NCBI GenBank assembly: GCA_026713545.1
Contig: JAPOOG010000099.1
Coordinates: 83,815 to 147,814, forward strand
DNA: 64,000 nt
Direction: 5' to 3'
Source of the DNA: Bryobacterales bacterium
GTDB taxonomy: Bacteria > Acidobacteriota > Terriglobia > Bryobacterales > UBA6623
A model generated the notes under the pieces. That model ran no database searches. It saw nothing but the letters and a program-made list of their open reading frames with translations, and was not told the origin of the DNA. Shown here piece by piece: positions 28,184-37,125 of the stretch. Position 1 is the stretch's first letter. Every line of letters begins with the position of its first letter. The position numbers and the translations under genes are program-made.

Positions 28184-29641
28184 ATGTCCTCTTACCCTCG
28201 CGTTGCCACTTTCAAGACGGTCGAATCGTTTCGTGTGCATTTGGCGAAGCTCGGACTCAAGATCCAGTGCGAAGACATCATCGAGACGGCGCCAGGGTCT
28301 CCGTTGGCCGCACCGATGACGGTGGACGGATTTCGGGTCGGCAATCGTTTCACGATCCATCCGATGGAGGGGTGGGACGGGGAAACCGACGGGCGTCCGA
28401 GCGAACTGGTTCGCCGGCGCTGGCGCAACTTCGGGCGCAGCGGCGCTAAGTGGATTTGGGGTGGCGAAGCGATGGCGGTTCTGCCCGATTCGCGCGCCAA
28501 CCCTAACCAGTTGATCATCAGTGGAGAGACGCAGGACGGCTTGGCGAAACTTCTCGAGGAGCTTCTCGAGACGCACCGTATCGAGTTCGGGTCGACGGAT
28601 GATCTGCTCGTCGGCTTTCAACTCACGCATTCGGGCCGCTTCTCGAAACCTTTCCGCAAGGACAAGCCCGAGCCGAAAATCCTGTACCGCCACAAGGTGC
28701 TTGACCGCAAGTTTGGCCTGGGAGACGACTATCCGGTGCTCACCGACGACGATATCCGGCGTATCATCGATCGCTTCATCGCGGCGGGCAAGATCGCCGA
28801 GGAGTGCGGAGCGATGTTTGTCGACGTGAAGCACTGCCACGGTTATCTCGGGCATGAGTTCCTCAGCAGCCACACCCGGCCGGGACCCTACGGCGGGTCG
28901 TTCGAGAATCGAACTCGTTTCCTGCGCGAAGTCGTTCAGGGCATCCGATCAAGTACGAAGAAGATCAAGATCGCGGTCCGTATGAGCGCCTTTGATTTGA
29001 TCCCGTTTCATCCCGACGCGAGCCGGCGCGAGGGAACGAAGCTCGGACCGGGCATCCCGGACCAGTTCTCGGGAGTCTACCGCTATGGGTTCGGGGTCGA
29101 CGCGGATGATCCGACGGACTACGACCTGAGCGAGACGGAGCAGTTCGTCACGCTGCTGCAGGAACTCGGGATTCGGATGCTGAACGTGAGCGGCGGCAGC
29201 CCCTACTACAACCCGCACATTCAGCGCCCGGCGCTGTTTCCACCGTCCGACGGCTATCAGCCGCCCGAAGACCCGCTTGTAGGTTGCGCCCGCCAAATCG
29301 AGGTGGCCGCAGCAATCAAGAAGCGCTTCCCCGGCATGACGGTCGTGGGCACAGCGTACTCTTATCTGCAGGAGTATCTGCCGCACGTGGCGCAATGGAC
29401 AGTGCGGACGGGACGGACGGATTCGGTGGGATTGGGTCGCGTGGTGTTGTCGTATCCGACGCTGCCGCGGGACGTTCTCGTCAGCGGCTCGCTGGAAACG
29501 AAACGGGTCTGCCGTACGTTCAGCGACTGCACGACGGGACCGCGCAACGGGATGATCTCGGGATGCTTTCCGCTTGATCCCTATTACCGCAAGTTGCCGG
29601 CGGCGGCGGAGCTCAAGCGGGTCAAGGCGGAGTTTCGCTAG
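28184..29641 (+). CDS. NADH:flavin oxidoreductase (old-yellow-enzyme family)
   Basis: 485 residues, FMN-binding TIM barrel. Family features: RFTIHPMEGWDGETDGRPSEL near 50 (phosphate and substrate loop), GFQLTHSGR near 145, DVKHCHGYLGHEFLSS near 210 (the H-x2-H substrate pair), NRTRFLREVV, and a final barrel part GLGRVVLSYP. Unlike the 2,4-dienoyl-CoA reductases it has no second Fe-S/FAD domain, but it keeps a Cys-rich tail (VCRTFSDCTTGPRNGMISGC). It probably reduces an activated C=C bond. ATG at 28184 chosen because upstream residues are not conserved. Confidence 0.88.
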   Translation: MSSYPRVATFKTVESFRVHLAKLGLKIQCEDIIETAPGSPLAAPMTVDGFRVGNRFTIHPMEGWDGETDGRPSELVRRRWRNFGRSGAKWIWGGEAMAVLPDSRANPNQLIISGETQDGLAKLLEELLETHRIEFGSTDDLLVGFQLTHSGRFSKPFRKDKPEPKILYRHKVLDRKFGLGDDYPVLTDDDIRRIIDRFIAAGKIAEECGAMFVDVKHCHGYLGHEFLSSHTRPGPYGGSFENRTRFLREVVQGIRSSTKKIKIAVRMSAFDLIPFHPDASRREGTKLGPGIPDQFSGVYRYGFGVDADDPTDYDLSETEQFVTLLQELGIRMLNVSGGSPYYNPHIQRPALFPPSDGYQPPEDPLVGCARQIEVAAAIKKRFPGMTVVGTAYSYLQEYLPHVAQWTVRTGRTDSVGLGRVVLSYPTLPRDVLVSGSLETKRVCRTFSDCTTGPRNGMISGCFPLDPYYRKLPAAAELKRVKAEFR

Positions 29642-29672
29642 CGACGGCGAGTCTCGATACACGGATTCCCTC

Positions 29673-29702
29673 TTGATATGAGCCAAAACGCGGCGATACA
29701 AT
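29673..29702 (+). promoter_or_regulatory. Sigma70-type promoter upstream of cytochrome c peroxidase
   Basis: TTGATA (29673-29678), 18-bp spacer, TACAAT (29697-29702). The peroxidase ATG is 57 bp downstream and is preceded by AAAGGAGG. Confidence 0.6.
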
Positions 29703-29758
29703 AACTACGCTTCAAAACGGGAAGTCTCCCTGCGGAGAAGCCTCAAAGGAGGAACGTC

Positions 29759-30835
29759 ATGCTGTCCTTTTGGCAAGAAGACCGTCCCAAGGTGACGGTG
29801 GCTTTGGCGGTATTGGTTGCGGCGCTCGGATTCGTGGGCTGCGACGTCCCAACATCCGAAGAGCCCGAACCGGAAGAGGCCGCCTTCCCGCAGCTTGAAG
29901 GTTACGCCGAGATGGAGATTCCTGAGGACAATCCAATGACCGCGGAAAAGGTTGCGCTCGGCAAGCAGCTTTACTACGACCAGCGGTTGAGCGGTGATGG
30001 TAATCGCTCCTGCTATGGCTGCCACCTCAAGGAACACGGCCTGACCGACGGCAAGCCGGTCGCCATCGGGGCGTTCGACAAGACGTTGACGCGATCGAGC
30101 CCGACGCTCTGGAATATCGGCTACCATTCGGAGCTTTATTGGGACGGCCGTTCGGGCGCACTTGAAAAACAGGTGCAAGGCGCCTGGAGCGGGGGCAACA
30201 TGGGCGCATCCGGCAATGACGGCGCGCCTGGTATGGATGACATCTGCGCCAAGTTGAACGAGATCGAGGGCTACAAGGAGCAGTTCAACGCGATCTTTGG
30301 CGAGGACGCCACACCGGATAACGTAGCGAAGGCCGTCGCTTCGTTCATGCGCACGATCGTGGCTGCCGATTCGGCCTGGGTAAAATTCCGTGCTGGGGAC
30401 GACTCGGCCATCAGCGAAGAGGCGAAACGCGGTTGGACTGTGTTCAGCGAGAAGGCCAAGTGCACCAACTGCCACGACGGCCTTCTGCTGACGGATCTGC
30501 AGTACCACAATGTCGGCATCGGCATGGACGCGGAGACACCCGATGTGGGCCGCGCCAAGGTCTCTGGAGACGAAAAGGACACGGGCGCGTTCAAGACGCC
30601 GACCTTGCTCGACATCAGCAAGTCCGCGCCCTATATGCACGATGGCAGCGTGGCTACGCTCGAGGATGCCGTCGAGTTGATGTCTACCGGAGGCAAGGCC
30701 AACGAGTGGTTGGACGAGACAAATCTGGCCGACGCCAAGAACGCGAACCTCACCGACGAGGACAAGGCGGACCTGGTGGCGTTCTTGAAGTCGCTTGACG
30801 TTGAGTACACGATTACGGAACCGATGTTGCCGTAA
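29759..30835 (+). CDS. Di-haem cytochrome c peroxidase, lipoprotein
   Basis: 358 residues. A basic N-terminus and hydrophobic stretch end in a lipobox (GFVGC, Cys28), so it is probably lipid-anchored in the periplasm. Two c-type haem sites are present: CYGCH at 85-89 and CTNCH near 237, with the CCP/MauG layout GKQLYYDQRLSGDGNRSCYGCH and FKTPTLLDISKSAPYMHDGS. It reduces H2O2 with electrons from a small cytochrome or cupredoxin. A strong Shine-Dalgarno (AAAGGAGG) fixes the start. Confidence 0.93.
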   Translation: MLSFWQEDRPKVTVALAVLVAALGFVGCDVPTSEEPEPEEAAFPQLEGYAEMEIPEDNPMTAEKVALGKQLYYDQRLSGDGNRSCYGCHLKEHGLTDGKPVAIGAFDKTLTRSSPTLWNIGYHSELYWDGRSGALEKQVQGAWSGGNMGASGNDGAPGMDDICAKLNEIEGYKEQFNAIFGEDATPDNVAKAVASFMRTIVAADSAWVKFRAGDDSAISEEAKRGWTVFSEKAKCTNCHDGLLLTDLQYHNVGIGMDAETPDVGRAKVSGDEKDTGAFKTPTLLDISKSAPYMHDGSVATLEDAVELMSTGGKANEWLDETNLADAKNANLTDEDKADLVAFLKSLDVEYTITEPMLP

Positions 30836-31017
30836 CCGGCGCCTCCTTGTGGGCCGCGCCTTCGAGGGTTTGGCCCATCATCCATCCCATCAAACCCGCG
30901 GCTTCCGAAACCAGGCCGCGGCGGCTCTTCTTTGTCTGCCATGGGGGAACCGATGCCCGTGTCTCTGGACGAATGGAAGCTTGAGGCGCCATATCGTTAC
31001 TCGGTGAGACTTCGGCC

Positions 31018-31719
31018 TCAGGGCACGATGTTGGTAACCTGGAGCGCCGTCACGGCGATCTTGCCACCGAAGCAGACATCCACGTCGTGGTCCTCTCGCC
31101 TAGGGCGCAAGGAGTACCGTCCGTTGTAGTGCAGCAGTTCGTTTTCTTCACGAAAGCTGAGGGGCAGGGGTGAGGGGTCGAGCGCACAATAGACGACCTC
31201 GGGAGGCATTTCGGTGTCGCCCGGCATCGGCAAGTTCACGTTCCAGAACTGGCCGGGAAGGGAAGGCTGCGCCATCAGATCCTCGATGAGGGGCTTGGTC
31301 CACAGAACCGCCCTTCGCCAGTCCGCTTGTTCCAAGGGCCGGTTGTGATAGTGGGAAACGGCGATCGCTTTCAGACCGTGAATTGCGGCTTCCCTTACGG
31401 CGGCGACAGTACCGGAATGGTAGACATCGACACCGAGGTTGGCTCCATCGTTGATGCCCGCCAGGACGCAGTCGAAGCCGGATTCATGGCGATGGAGAGC
31501 CACACGCACGCAGTCGGCAGGCGTCCCCTCGACGGAATAGCGCTTGAGGTGATGTGCATTGATGCGAATCGGACTGTCGGTGGTCGTGGCGTGGCTGATG
31601 CCGGAAGCCGGCTCGAGGGGCGCCGCCACCAGGATCTCGCCAAGACCGTCCGCAACCTGCCGGAGAGCTTCCAGACCGGGCGCTTCGATGCCGTCGTCGT
31701 TGGTGAGCAGCAGTTTCAT
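31018..31719 (-). CDS. surE: 5'-nucleotidase SurE
   Basis: 233 residues, stationary-phase survival phosphatase that dephosphorylates nucleoside monophosphates. The N-terminus MKLLLTNDDGIEAPGL carries the metal-binding NDDG, followed by AP.EPASGISHATT (Ser/Asn ligands), SVEGTPADCV and AGINDGANLGVDVYHSGTVAAVREA. Full length for the family. It stands alone between the peroxidase (convergent) and an acyl-CoA dehydrogenase (divergent). Confidence 0.95.
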   Translation of the reverse strand: MKLLLTNDDGIEAPGLEALRQVADGLGEILVAAPLEPASGISHATTTDSPIRINAHHLKRYSVEGTPADCVRVALHRHESGFDCVLAGINDGANLGVDVYHSGTVAAVREAAIHGLKAIAVSHYHNRPLEQADWRRAVLWTKPLIEDLMAQPSLPGQFWNVNLPMPGDTEMPPEVVYCALDPSPLPLSFREENELLHYNGRYSLRPRREDHDVDVCFGGKIAVTALQVTNIVP

Positions 31720-31814
31720 GACACGATACTACGAGCATAGCCTTCGTAGCGGATCGGAGCCCGACATCGGGTGCGAGCCGAACTGAGATTGGTTGTAGAA
31801 TAGGCATCCGCATT

Positions 31815-33020
31815 ATGAACCTGGAGCCCTCGCCACCGATCATTGCACTCCGGACGAAGCTGGAAGCGTTCATGGCCGAGAACGTCTATCCGAACGAGGA
31901 AACGTTCGATCGACAACTCGATGAGGTCGGTCGTTGGCGGCTTCCACCCGTGATGGAGGATCTGAAGGCGAAGGCGCGCGCGGCGGAGCTGTGGAACCTG
32001 TTCTGCTCCGATCCGGCCTACGGTCCCGGGCTGAGCAACCTCGAGTACGCACCTCTCTGCGAAGTGATGGGCCGGTCACTGATCGCACCGGAAGTCTTCA
32101 ACTGCAACGCCCCGGACGTCGGGAACATGGAGACGCTGATTCTCTATGGCACCCGGCAGCAGAAGAAGCAATGGCTTGAACCGCTTCTAAGCGGGGAGAT
32201 GCGGTCGTGCTTCTTGATGACGGAACCGGACGTGGCTTCGTCCGATGCAACGAACATCCGGTCGAGCATCGTGCGTGATGGTGACGGGTACGTGCTGAAC
32301 GGCCGCAAGTGGTGGACGACGGGAGCAGGGGACCCGAGGTGCATGATCGGGATCTTCATGGGCAAGACGGACCCCGACGGCCCGAAACACAAGCAGCAGT
32401 CGATGATCCTGGCGCAGATGGACATGTCGGGAATCACGATCAAACGGCTGTTGTCGGTCTACGGTTACGACGAAGCGCCCCACGGACATGGTGAGGTGCT
32501 CTTCGAGGATGTGCGTGTTCCGGCCGCGAATCTGTTGCTGGGAGAGGGCCGTGGATTCCAGATCGCCCAGGGCCGCTTGGGGCCGGGACGGATTCATCAC
32601 TGCATGCGGCTGATCGGCATGGCCGAGCGCGCGCTGGAGATGATGTGCAAGCGCGTCAGGGAGCGGGTGGCCTTCGGCAAGCCGCTCGCCGAGCAGGGGA
32701 CGATCCGGGCGGACATCGCGAACTCTCGGATCGAGATCGACCAGGCGCGGTTGTTGACACTCAAGGCGGCGCACATGATGGACACGGTGGGCGGCAAGGC
32801 GGCCCGCGCGGAGATTGCCATGATCAAGGTGGTGGCGCCCAACATGGCGTTGCGCGTTCTCGACCGGGCGATACAGGCGCACGGCGGCGGAGGCGTTTCG
32901 GCCGACTTCCCGTTGGCGGCGCTGTGGGCTCACGCCCGCACCCTGCGCTTGGCGGACGGACCGGATGAAGTTCACCGCGAAGCGGTCGCCAAACTCGAGT
33001 TGCGAAGGCAGGGCTCTTGA
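31815..33020 (+). CDS. Acyl-CoA dehydrogenase, ACAD10/11-like
   Basis: 401 residues, FAD flavoprotein. Typical motifs: [17 protein letters not shown] near 135 (FAD and substrate loop), [29 protein letters not shown] near 295 and a C-terminal [15 protein letters not shown]...[14 protein letters not shown]. The LADGPDEVH ending is that of the ACAD10/11 group, which lacks the usual YEGT active-site tail. It probably dehydrogenates a branched or hydroxylated acyl-CoA. Its stop overlaps the Nramp-like TTG start by 4 bp. Confidence 0.92.
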   Translation: MNLEPSPPIIALRTKLEAFMAENVYPNEETFDRQLDEVGRWRLPPVMEDLKAKARAAELWNLFCSDPAYGPGLSNLEYAPLCEVMGRSLIAPEVFNCNAPDVGNMETLILYGTRQQKKQWLEPLLSGEMRSCFLMTEPDVASSDATNIRSSIVRDGDGYVLNGRKWWTTGAGDPRCMIGIFMGKTDPDGPKHKQQSMILAQMDMSGITIKRLLSVYGYDEAPHGHGEVLFEDVRVPAANLLLGEGRGFQIAQGRLGPGRIHHCMRLIGMAERALEMMCKRVRERVAFGKPLAEQGTIRADIANSRIEIDQARLLTLKAAHMMDTVGGKAARAEIAMIKVVAPNMALRVLDRAIQAHGGGGVSADFPLAALWAHARTLRLADGPDEVHREAVAKLELRRQGS

Positions 33021-34384
33021 CCACGCACCAGGAGCCTTTCAACCCCTACGAACTGCGCGCGGAGAGCGTCGAAGAGCCGCCGCTGATGCTCTCGGCGATC
33101 GCCTTGCGGGTCGGTCCCGGCATTATCCTTGCCAGCACGATCGTGGGTTCCGGAGAGCTGATCGCGACGACAGTGCTGGGCGCGGAACACGGCTACAGCC
33201 TGCTGTGGTTGATCATCGTGAGTTGCGTCATCAAGATCGTCGTTCAGAACGAGTTGGGGCGCTATACGATCGGTACGGGCGAGACCTCGCTGGAAGCGTT
33301 CGATCGGGTACCGGGCTCGAGGCTGGGTGCTTCGTGGGTGGTTTGGGCCTGGTTTCTCTCGCTGGCGCTGGCGTTGGTCGCCGTGGGTGGGATGTTAGGC
33401 GGCATTGCCCAGGTGGTGCATCAGATCGTCCCTTCAGTCCCGATCGTGGCGTGGGTGTGGGTGATCAATATCGTGACGCTGATCGTCCTCAGCGTCGGAC
33501 GCTACGAGCTGATCGAGCGGGTTTCCATGGCGATGGTCGCGGGGTTCACGTTGATGACAGTCGGCGCGGCATTCGTGTTGCTCGACAGTCCGCAATATTT
33601 CTCTTGGGGCGCGATCGTGGAGGGGCTGTCGTTTCGGATGCCCGAGGACGGGTTCTTGAGCGCGGTCGCCGTGATGGGCCTGACGGGGGTGGGAGCGTCC
33701 GAGTTGGGCATCTACCCCTACTGGTGCCTGGAGAAGGGCTACGCGCGGTTCACCGGGCCGCGCGATGACACGCCCTCCTGGACCAGGCGCGCCCACGGGT
33801 GGATTCGTGTGCTCGGTTTCGACGTTGTGAACTCGATGGTCATTTACACATTCGCCACCATCGCGTTCTACCTGCTCGGCGCGGGCATCCTGAACGGCAT
33901 GGGGATCGTGCCGCGAGGAACGGAGATGATCGAGACCCTGTCGAACATGTATACGGCCACGCTCGGCGAATGGTCGGGCTACGTGTTTCTGATCGGCGCA
34001 GTGGCGGTGCTCTATTCGACGGTGTTCGCGGGGACGGCGGCCCGGTCGCGGATGCTGGCCGATTGGCTGGGAATCATGAAGGCGTATGACAAGGGCAACT
34101 ATGGCCTGCGTCTGCGGTTCCAGCGGCTCTTTGTCGTGGTGCTGCTGGTGGTGCCTTCGCTCTATTACATGTTTTTCCAGGAACCGGTGATGATGGTCAA
34201 GATGGCCGGCGCGGTGGAAGCCATGATGCTGCCGATCATCGGGTTTTCGACGGTGTATCTGCGGTATCGGCATCTTCCGTCATCGATCGCACCGAAGGGC
34301 TGGATAACGCTGGCGCTTTGGGTGACCTCGGCTTTGATGGCTGTAATGATGGGGTATTCGGTGCTTCTGCGATTGGCGCCATAG
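33017..34384 (+). CDS. Nramp-superfamily transporter with altered metal site (first of two)
   Basis: 455 residues, about 11 membrane helices. The N-terminal helix aligns with Nramp TM1, but the metal-binding DPGN is GSGE ([15 protein letters not shown]), and the TM6 MPH region reads [10 protein letters not shown]. The cation site is therefore probably different, and the protein may move something other than Mn/Fe. The TTG start is inferred from overlap with the acyl-CoA dehydrogenase stop (TTGA), which couples the two genes. Confidence 0.85.
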   Translation: MTTHQEPFNPYELRAESVEEPPLMLSAIALRVGPGIILASTIVGSGELIATTVLGAEHGYSLLWLIIVSCVIKIVVQNELGRYTIGTGETSLEAFDRVPGSRLGASWVVWAWFLSLALALVAVGGMLGGIAQVVHQIVPSVPIVAWVWVINIVTLIVLSVGRYELIERVSMAMVAGFTLMTVGAAFVLLDSPQYFSWGAIVEGLSFRMPEDGFLSAVAVMGLTGVGASELGIYPYWCLEKGYARFTGPRDDTPSWTRRAHGWIRVLGFDVVNSMVIYTFATIAFYLLGAGILNGMGIVPRGTEMIETLSNMYTATLGEWSGYVFLIGAVAVLYSTVFAGTAARSRMLADWLGIMKAYDKGNYGLRLRFQRLFVVVLLVVPSLYYMFFQEPVMMVKMAGAVEAMMLPIIGFSTVYLRYRHLPSSIAPKGWITLALWVTSALMAVMMGYSVLLRLAP

Positions 34385-34401
34385 TTTGGGAGAACCGGTT
34401 C

Positions 34402-35508
34402 ATGAACGACGCGTTGAAAAAAACATCGCTTGGCGTGCTGCTTTTCGTCAGCGCCATAGGAATCGCCGGCTGTGTTTCGAAGCCCACGCTTGAGATGTTC
34501 CAGAGCGATGATCCGCCGTGTTACGACCGCTCGGTCCAACCCCAAACCGCCCTCGTGGATTCCCACCTGCACTTCCGTCCGTTTGGCGGCCCCGCGGTCC
34601 GTTTCGAGGAGATCGTCTCGTACCTCGAGGATACGGGAGTATTGTTCGCCAACATCTACGGCATTGGTCAGATGCTTCCGATCGAGTCGTCGTGCACCTA
34701 TTACCTGGATTGTCCCGGCACGCCGGTGATACCGACGCTGAAGAACGATTTCGTCAATGCCGCCAACTACACCACGAAAGCACCGAAAGGCCTCCATCTG
34801 TCTCTCTCGATGACCTTCCCGGACTTGTCGCGGCCGGAGTCGATCCTGCCGAATATGCAAATCCTGGAGCAGGAATACCCCGGTGCTTTCACATGGATGG
34901 GTGAGGTCAATCTGGTGAAACAGGCGCTGTTCCAAAATGGGCGTGAGGCCGTTCCCATGGCCGCGCTCGCGGAGTGGGCGGCCTTCATGCAGGTGCTGCG
35001 GGAACGGGGCATCCCGATCGCGATTCACTCGGATTTGGGAAACGACGAGACCCCGACAAAATACCTGCCCCTGATGAATGAAGTGTTGCGCTTGTACCCT
35101 GACAACAACATCGTGTGGATGCATATGGGCCTGTCCCGGGAACTAGTTGCAATGGAGGCCGCCGATCACATCCGAACGTTGACGTCGATGTTGGATAAGT
35201 ATCCGAATCTGATGTTGGATCTTTCCTGGCGGGTCATCGACGATTCCTACTTCTCAAAGCCGGACAAACGGGCGCTTTATGTCTCGTTCCTGAATGACTA
35301 CTCGGAACGGTTCCTGTCTGGAACGGACTTCCTGGCCTCGAGTGACAAGGACGTCGAGGTCTATCGAGCCGAGTTGCAGATAACCAGTCGGATCCTCCGT
35401 GACCTGAACGACCAGGCCTTCCGGAACATCTCCTTGGGGCAGAACTATTTCCGACTGCTCGGCCTGGATTACACCGCGCCGCCGGTGTGTGCAAGTCAAG
35501 GGCCTTGA
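34402..35508 (+). CDS. Amidohydrolase-2-like lipoprotein
   Basis: 368 residues. The ATG at 34402 opens a lipoprotein signal (LKKTSLGVLLFVSAIGIAGC). The mature part is a metal-dependent TIM barrel: DSHLHFRPFGG near 60 (HxH), FTWMGEVNL near 175, IPIAIHSDLG near 210, NNIVWMHMG near 238, and RFLSGTDFLAS near 310 (metal Asp). It is probably a periplasmic hydrolase or decarboxylase of unknown substrate. It begins 17 bp after the Nramp-like gene and may share its transcript. Confidence 0.82.
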   Translation: MNDALKKTSLGVLLFVSAIGIAGCVSKPTLEMFQSDDPPCYDRSVQPQTALVDSHLHFRPFGGPAVRFEEIVSYLEDTGVLFANIYGIGQMLPIESSCTYYLDCPGTPVIPTLKNDFVNAANYTTKAPKGLHLSLSMTFPDLSRPESILPNMQILEQEYPGAFTWMGEVNLVKQALFQNGREAVPMAALAEWAAFMQVLRERGIPIAIHSDLGNDETPTKYLPLMNEVLRLYPDNNIVWMHMGLSRELVAMEAADHIRTLTSMLDKYPNLMLDLSWRVIDDSYFSKPDKRALYVSFLNDYSERFLSGTDFLASSDKDVEVYRAELQITSRILRDLNDQAFRNISLGQNYFRLLGLDYTAPPVCASQGP

Positions 35509-35724
35509 TGCGGCATGTTGTGAGAAGCAGTTATTCAATGAGCCTCCCATCAAGCCCGCGCGTCATGCCGGTTTCAGGCGAGAAGGGCGGGCTCGGAGAG
35601 CTTTGCTCCATCGCCTGCTGTTGAACTCACCCAGGTAGACACGTAAGCCTCAGCCATGAACCAAGCCCCTTGCCGAGCATCCCTGTCCTTGCCGTGCACC
35701 CTTTCCCGGGACTAGTCTTGCTGC

Positions 35725-36489
35725 ATGGTGACTGAGCAGGCACTCCACGGAGTGCTGGTGTGGGCCGTGTTCGCGATTGCGGTCCTCACCTTCGCGAGCC
35801 TGCTGCGTCTCGATGCGCCGTACGGACGGCACTATTCGGGCCGCGGCTGGGGTCCGGAGATGTCGAACCAGGCAGGGTGGGTGGTCATGGAACTCCCGGC
35901 GACGGTCCTATTCGCGGGCTTCTACTTCATGGGAAGGACGGCAAGCGAGCCGGTCCCCCTGGTCCTTTTCGGGATCTGGCAGTGCCACTACCTGAACCGG
36001 ACCTTCGTCTATCCTCTTCGCGCGCGAACCTCAGGCAAGAAAATGCCGATTGCGGTCGTGGGCAGCGGGTTCTTCTTCAACGTGGTCAATGCGTACGTCA
36101 ATGCGCGTTTCATCTCGGAGTTTGGCGAGTATGGCGCGGAGTGGCTGGGAGATCTGTGCTTCCTGAGTGGGTTAGCCATCTTCGCGGCCGGCTTGGTCCT
36201 GAATGTCCACTCCGACAACATTCTGCTCAGTCTTCGCAAGCCTGGCCGAACCGGATACTCCATCCCGCAGGGTGGGGCATTCCGTTACGTCTCCTGTCCC
36301 AACTATCTGGGAGAGTTGCTGGAATGGTTCGGATGGGCGGTGGCGACGTGGTCGCTGGGCGGACTCGCATTCTTCACTTACACCGGGGCCAACCTCGTCC
36401 CGAGAGCTCTCAGCCATCACCGGTGGTACCGGGAACGGTTCGCAGACTATCCGGCCGAACGGAAGGCGGTGATCCCGGGAGTACTCTAG
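35725..36489 (+). CDS. Steroid 5-alpha-reductase-family membrane protein
   Basis: 254 residues, about six membrane helices. The C-terminal family signature is present: GYSIPQGGAFRYVSCPNYLGELLEWFGWAVATWS and HHRWYRERFADYPAERKAVIPGVL, which form the NADPH site of 3-oxo-5-alpha-steroid 4-dehydrogenases and related lipid reductases. The true substrate in bacteria is not established. The TAG stop (36487-36489) shares its last base with the left end of repeat copy R3. Confidence 0.88.
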   Translation: MVTEQALHGVLVWAVFAIAVLTFASLLRLDAPYGRHYSGRGWGPEMSNQAGWVVMELPATVLFAGFYFMGRTASEPVPLVLFGIWQCHYLNRTFVYPLRARTSGKKMPIAVVGSGFFFNVVNAYVNARFISEFGEYGAEWLGDLCFLSGLAIFAAGLVLNVHSDNILLSLRKPGRTGYSIPQGGAFRYVSCPNYLGELLEWFGWAVATWSLGGLAFFTYTGANLVPRALSHHRWYRERFADYPAERKAVIPGVL

Positions 36490-36667
36490 CCTGCATTTCT
36501 CACAACGCGACGAGGCGAAGTGCGTGAGAGGGCCGTCAGGACGAGGCGCGAGCCGCTTGGCGCGCGCAGGCGTACTTGACGGTACGTCGAGCACGGCAAG
36601 CAAGCGCAACGAAGTCATGGTGGTCGTATCGCGTGCTTCGACCGTCGGGTGGTGAGAAATGCAGGTC
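36489..36667. repeat. Dispersed inverted-terminus element, copy R3
   Basis: About 180 bp, the cleanest full-length copy. Left end GCCTGCATTTCTCAC, right end GTGGTGAGAAATGCAGGTC (36649-36667). The inverted ends can extend to about 34 nt (GACGAGGCGAAG against CTTCGACCGTCG). The core (36520-36556) is identical to R1 over more than 30 bases. Inner dyad CTTGACggtacGTCGAG. The left end starts at the stop codon of the reductase-like gene. Confidence 0.88.
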
Positions 36668-37125
36668 AGGCCCATCGCCGCGTTCGCGCCTGCGGGTCGG
36701 CGGAGGCTGACGGGGTTCAGGGCCGCAACTGTGGGAATGTTGGCGGCCATGTAAGAGTACAGGGAAACGCATGACTGCTCTCAAGCACTGGCTATTTCGG
36801 AATGCGATCAAAGCGGCTAACTGCCGTTCGAGCGCGACCGCACCCGTCGGGCCGCCTGTCCGCGAACATCTTCTGGGAGTAAAGGGGTTCTACTTCGGAA
36901 AGAAGGATGTGATGAGGGGGTCAGGGCAGCATGATCAATGGTAAGTCTATTACGAGAAACAACTCGCGGTGATGTTGGCGCCGCCGATGCAGGGAGTGAG
37001 ACTCTCATCGTGCTCACCGCTTCATGCCGCTTGCGGTACCGGAAAGGCCGGCGTCGTCGGCGTTGGTATTCTCAACGGCGGTAGAATCGGATCGTCGTGA
37101 TCGTCTTCACGTCTGAGGAGGAGTT
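36668..37125. other. Intergenic region, no gene recognised
   Basis: About 460 bp between copy R3 and the Tat glycoside-hydrolase-like gene. Short open frames exist on both strands but none has recognisable protein character. The 30 bp before the next gene carry GAGGAGGAG, its ribosome-binding site. No tRNA seen. Confidence 0.4.

Noticed and set aside
30932..31017. Short plus-strand frame between the peroxidase and surE (MPVSLDEWKLEAPYRYSV)
   Set aside because: Coding-like for about 25 residues only, then runs antisense into surE; perhaps a gene remnant but not supportable.
36172..36750. Minus-strand open frame containing a segment RLAPRPDGPLTHFAS, also seen in frames across the other repeat copies
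   Set aside because: It is created by the conserved DNA of the dispersed element (R1, R3, R4, R5) and overlaps the reductase gene antisense. No start signal or protein fold is seen.
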